A stretch of 15,820 nucleotides of DNA from DASPKO01 sp035628055 (GTDB lineage Bacteria > Planctomycetota > Phycisphaerae > Phycisphaerales > UBA1924), in assembly GCA_035628055.1 (NCBI GenBank), contig DASPKO010000260.1:1-15820 (forward strand). Direction: 5' to 3'. Of the stretch, positions 13,284-15,820 are shown one piece after another; within the stretch, counting starts at the first letter, position 1; each line of letters starts with the position of its first letter. The notes beneath the pieces were generated by a model, which was given only the letters and a program-made list of their open reading frames with translations, did not search any database and was not told where the DNA came from. The position numbers and the translations under genes are program-made.

Positions 13284-14288
13284 ATGGCGCGGCCTCCGGG
13301 AACAGGGCGGCACGTGGCGGTGATCGGCGGCGGCGCGATGGCGCGCGCCCTGCTCGCGGGGGTCTCCCGCGCGCCGTCCGAGCGGGCGGCCGCTGCGGAG
13401 TTGGGCGGGTTTCGCTTCGCGGTCGCCGAGCCCGATGCCGAGAAGCGCGCGGGGCTGGCTGGCCTTGCGGAGGCGGTCGTCCCCGACGCGGCCGGCGCCC
13501 TGCGCTGGCTGGACGAGACCGAGGACGCGCCCGGCGCCGGGCAGGTCCTGCTCGCGGTCAAGCCGCAAGCGCTCGGGCTCGTGGGCGCCGAGCTGCGGGC
13601 ACGGCTGACGGCGCAGCGCCGCGTGGTCATCTCCGTGCTCGCGGGCACGCCGGCGGCGCGGGTGGGGAGCGCGCTGGGAGGGAATGTCGGCGTCGTGCGC
13701 GCCATGCCGAACCTGGCCGCCGAGGTCGGCGCGGCGGTCACCGCGATCGCCCTCGGTCCGGGAGCGAAGGAGCGCGACGCGGACCTGGCGCTCGAGCTCT
13801 TCTCCGCGGTCGGGCCCCTGGTGCTGCGCACCACCGAGGCGGAGCTCGACGCGCTCACCGCGGTGGCGGCGAGCGGCCCCGCCTACGCCTTCTATCTCGC
13901 CGCGGCGATGGAGGAGGCGGCGCGCCGGCTCGGGCTCGGTCGCGACGCGGCCGCCGTGGTGGCCCAGACGCTGGCGGGCGCGGCGGCGCTCCTGGCCCGC
14001 GGGCCGGAAGGTCCGGGCGCGCTCATCGGACGGGTCGCCAGCACGGGCGGGACGACCGCGGCGGCGCTGCGGGAGCTGGACGGGGCCGGGGTCGGCGCGG
14101 CGATCACGCGCGCGGTGCTGGCGGCGCATGCGCGGGCACGCGAGATGAGCGAGGGCCCCGGGACCGAACCACGCGATGGCGGCGCGAAGGAGGGCGGGAG
14201 CCGGTCGGCCCGAGAACCGGGGCAGGGGGGCCCCCAGACCGAGAGGGCTAGCGAAAACCGACCCCCGGGATTGGAACGCGGAAAGTGA
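13284..14288 (+). CDS. proC: pyrroline-5-carboxylate reductase
   Basis: Reduces 1-pyrroline-5-carboxylate to L-proline with NAD(P)H, the last step of proline synthesis, in the cytoplasm. 334 residues from ATG at 13284. An N-terminal Rossmann fold has VAVIGGGAMARALL (11-24). Further family motifs are LLAVKPQ (89-95), VVISVLAG (114-121) and VVRAMPN (137-143). The helical dimerisation domain contains AVAASGPAYAFYLAAAMEEA (193-212) and VASTGGTTAAAL (251-262); most relatives have SPGGTT there. The family core ends near residue 288; the last ~46 residues are a polar Gly/Glu/Arg-rich tail of unknown role, so the protein is longer than the usual ~270. No Shine-Dalgarno sequence; see the motif just upstream. 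Its neighbours have no evident link to proline synthesis. Confidence 0.97.
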   Translation: MARPPGTGRHVAVIGGGAMARALLAGVSRAPSERAAAAELGGFRFAVAEPDAEKRAGLAGLAEAVVPDAAGALRWLDETEDAPGAGQVLLAVKPQALGLVGAELRARLTAQRRVVISVLAGTPAARVGSALGGNVGVVRAMPNLAAEVGAAVTAIALGPGAKERDADLALELFSAVGPLVLRTTEAELDALTAVAASGPAYAFYLAAAMEEAARRLGLGRDAAAVVAQTLAGAAALLARGPEGPGALIGRVASTGGTTAAALRELDGAGVGAAITRAVLAAHARAREMSEGPGTEPRDGGAKEGGSRSAREPGQGGPQTERASENRPPGLERGK

Positions 14289-14486
14289 CCCGTTGCCGGC
14301 GCGCTTCGGTCCGCCGATGATGAGGGACCGGCTCAGGGGGCCGGCGGCCCGCGACCCACGCGCGGCGGCGGGCGCCGGCAGAACTCGCTCGGCGGCCGGC
14401 TCGTAGCACCGGCTCGGACGCGGGTGCCACCGTCGGACTCGCGGGGTGAGTGCTGTGGCGGGACGGATCGATCGGCACGGATAACC
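14289..14486. other. intergenic region between proC and the MBL-fold gene
   Basis: Nothing convincing. It contains short G/C stems such as GGGCC-GGC-GGCCC (14338-14350) without a T run and no clear promoter. The MBL frame is open back to a GTG at 14424, so the last 60 bases could be coding. Confidence 0.4.
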
Positions 14487-15596
14487 ATGGCCGGCAGAGC
14501 CCAGCAACGTCTCAGAGGCGCCCCGGCGGGCCGGGCCATCGACGGCGCGGGTTCCGGGGACGGAAGGCCCGGGCCGGCGGCGCGCGGCAAGTTCTCACGC
14601 GCGGCGGCGGTGACCCGCTCGGGGCTCTCGCGCTACCCGCGTCAGCTCCTGGACTCGATGCGCACGAAGCACGAGATCTGCGACCAGCCCGCCTCGGCGT
14701 GCCTGCTCGACCTCGAGCGGCTCACGCGCAGCGACCTGGCGGCGACGTGGCTCGGGCACGCCACGGTGCTGCTGCGGATCAATGGCAAGCACATCCTCAC
14801 CGACCCGGTCTTCTCCGAGCGCATCGGCGTGCGCGTGGGCACCAGGTGCCTCGGCGTCTCGCGCATCAGCCCGCTGCCCGTCTGCCTCGACCGGCTCCCG
14901 CCGATCGACCTCGTGCTCCTGTCGCACGCGCACTTCGATCACTTGGACCGCCCCTCGCTGCGCCGCCTGATCTCGCCCGAGACACTCGTGGTGACGGCCC
15001 GCAACACCGCCCGCCTGGTGCCGCGCGGCTTCGGGGGAGTCCTCGAGCTCGACTGGGGACACTTCCTCGACCTGCCGGGAATCAAGCTCACCAGCATCCA
15101 GCCGGCCCACTGGGGGGCGCGCACCGCGCTCGACCGGCACCGTCGCTACAACTCGTACCTTCTCGACGCCTCGGGCACGGGGCACCGCGTTCTCTTCGGC
15201 GGCGACACGGCGATGACCGACGCCTTCGACGGCCTGGGGCCGCTGGACCTGGCGATCTTCGGCATCGGCGCGTACGAGCCCTGGGACCACCACCACGCGA
15301 ATCCCGAGCAGGTGTGGCGGATGTTCCACGGGGCCCGGGCCGAGCGGCTCCTGCCCATCCATCACTCCACATTCCCGCTCGGTCAGGAGCACCGCGACGA
15401 GCCGATGCAGCGGCTGCTGGCCGTCGCGGGTACCGAGCAGGACCGCATCGTGGCCCGCAACATGGGCGAGGTGTGGGCGGCGTTCCCGAGGAGCTCACGT
15501 GGGAGATCTACCGCGACACGCTCATCGAGCAGGCGGAGCAGGGGGTGGACTACTTCACCGTCCACGCCGGCGTCCTGCTGCGCTACATCCCGCTGA
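14487..15596 (+). CDS. metallo-beta-lactamase-fold hydrolase (UlaG/NAPE-PLD-like), 3' end disrupted
   Basis: A zinc-dependent hydrolase of the MBL superfamily. From ATG at 14487, motifs in order are WLGHATVLL (88-96), ILTDPVFS (103-110), the metal motif HAHFDH (H147, H149, D151, H152), PAHWG (H208), GGDT (D240), the WDHHHANPE stretch (266-274) and IHHSTFPLG with H292/H293. This set fits the UlaG/NAPE-PLD-like branch; the substrate cannot be told. The first ~35 residues are low complexity. An upstream GTG at 14424 is possible. The genuine protein appears to end near GEVW (327-330). From about 15473 the DNA is thiC in another frame, so the last ~40 codons to the stop at 15596 are not MBL sequence. 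The native C-terminus is therefore missing, though the visible active-site residues remain. Confidence 0.9.
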   Translation: MAGRAQQRLRGAPAGRAIDGAGSGDGRPGPAARGKFSRAAAVTRSGLSRYPRQLLDSMRTKHEICDQPASACLLDLERLTRSDLAATWLGHATVLLRINGKHILTDPVFSERIGVRVGTRCLGVSRISPLPVCLDRLPPIDLVLLSHAHFDHLDRPSLRRLISPETLVVTARNTARLVPRGFGGVLELDWGHFLDLPGIKLTSIQPAHWGARTALDRHRRYNSYLLDASGTGHRVLFGGDTAMTDAFDGLGPLDLAIFGIGAYEPWDHHHANPEQVWRMFHGARAERLLPIHHSTFPLGQEHRDEPMQRLLAVAGTEQDRIVARNMGEVWAAFPRSSRGRSTATRSSSRRSRGWTTSPSTPASCCATSR

Positions 15597-15820
15597 CGGC
15601 GAAGCGCATGACGGGTATCGTCTCCCGCGGCGGCTCCATCATGGCGAAGTGGTGCATGGCCCACCACCAGGAGAGCTTCCTCTACACCCGCTTCCGTGAG
15701 ATCTGCGAGATCATGAAGGCCTACGACGTCTCCTTCTCTCTCGGGGACGGCCTGCGGCCCGGCAGTATCGCCGACGCGAACGACGAGGCGCAGTTTGCGG
15801 AGCTGCAGACCCAGGGCGAG
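15473..15820 (+). CDS. thiC: phosphomethylpyrimidine synthase (ThiC), internal fragment lacking its 5' part
   Basis: Unmistakable ThiC sequence starts at about 15473 and stays open to the window edge (116 codons): VGGVPEELTWEIYRDT (1-16), EQAEQGVDYF (19-28), HAGVLLRY (31-38), TGIVSRGGSIMAKWC (47-61), EICEIMKAYDVSFSLGDGL (76-94), then RPGSIADANDEAQFA. ThiC is the radical-SAM enzyme that makes the HMP-P pyrimidine of thiamine from AIR; its C-terminal cysteine cluster would lie beyond the window. The N-terminal part, roughly the first two-fifths of a normal ThiC, is absent and replaced by the MBL gene in another frame. No start codon, ribosome site or TPP riboswitch appears where one would be expected. 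Base composition is visibly less GC-rich than the flanking genes, partly because the protein is so conserved. A broken gene or an assembly join is inferred. Confidence 0.93.
   Translation, partial: MGGVPEELTWEIYRDTLIEQAEQGVDYFTVHAGVLLRYIPLTAKRMTGIVSRGGSIMAKWCMAHHQESFLYTRFREICEIMKAYDVSFSLGDGLRPGSIADANDEAQFAELQTQGE

Noticed and set aside
15477..15596. The last ~40 codons of the MBL frame as a novel C-terminal domain
   Set aside because: The same bases encode conserved ThiC in another frame, so this Arg/Ser-rich tail is an out-of-frame reading.
1..15820. tRNA genes, rRNA, CRISPR arrays, insertion sequences, integrases or a defence island
   Set aside because: I looked for T-loop-like sequence, regular spaced repeats, terminal inverted repeats and transposase-like proteins and found none. 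The gene content is housekeeping plus two small unknowns and one unknown membrane protein.

Overview
The window is a very GC-rich, gene-dense piece of bacterial chromosome made almost entirely of recognisable housekeeping genes. I see no phage, transposase, CRISPR array, rRNA or tRNA. The lineage is uncertain. GC-rich codon use, Pro/Ala/Gly-rich tails and an Arg-Arg lipoprotein-type amidase would fit a high-GC Planctomycetota (Phycisphaerae-like) genome, but nothing here proves it.

Region 1 (1-5273, minus strand, read right to left) is a division/cell-wall (dcw-type) cluster: murC, murB, ddl and ftsQ. A multi-pass membrane protein of unknown function follows, overlapping ftsQ by 4 nt and running off the left edge. 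MurC and MurB make UDP-MurNAc and attach its first amino acid, Ddl makes D-Ala-D-Ala, and FtsQ belongs to the septal divisome. Upstream (5420-6196, minus) is a zinc N-acetylmuramoyl-L-alanine amidase with a lipoprotein-type signal. A good intrinsic terminator (5361-5391) separates it from murC, so murC probably starts its own transcript. Upstream again is an ABC-F ATPase (6306-8384, minus).

Region 2 (8477-12204, plus) is an MscS-type mechanosensitive channel followed 8 nt later by mutS. Region 3 (12235-13023, minus) holds a small two-helix membrane protein and a Gly/Ser-rich low-complexity protein with a strong Shine-Dalgarno sequence. mutS and the small membrane gene converge, and both stop codons lie in the arms of one inverted repeat.

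Region 4 (13284-15820, plus) is proC, then an UlaG/NAPE-PLD-like metallo-beta-lactamase-fold hydrolase. Near its expected C-terminus this gene runs abruptly into the middle of thiC in another frame (junction about 15470-15480). Both genes are broken at that point, which is the most anomalous structure in the window: either a real deletion or rearrangement, or an assembly chimera.

Few starts have a clear Shine-Dalgarno sequence (ftsQ, the Gly/Ser-rich gene, and internal GTG starts proposed for murB and the small membrane gene). mscS and proC instead share a GGGTA(C/G)GCT motif exactly 10 nt before ATG, suggesting leaderless or near-leaderless transcripts. I found no convincing new multi-gene system. 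The most useful leads are the MBL/thiC junction, the unknown gene coupled to ftsQ, the shared start-proximal motif and the Gly/Ser-rich protein. No stretch longer than 300 bases lacks a gene.
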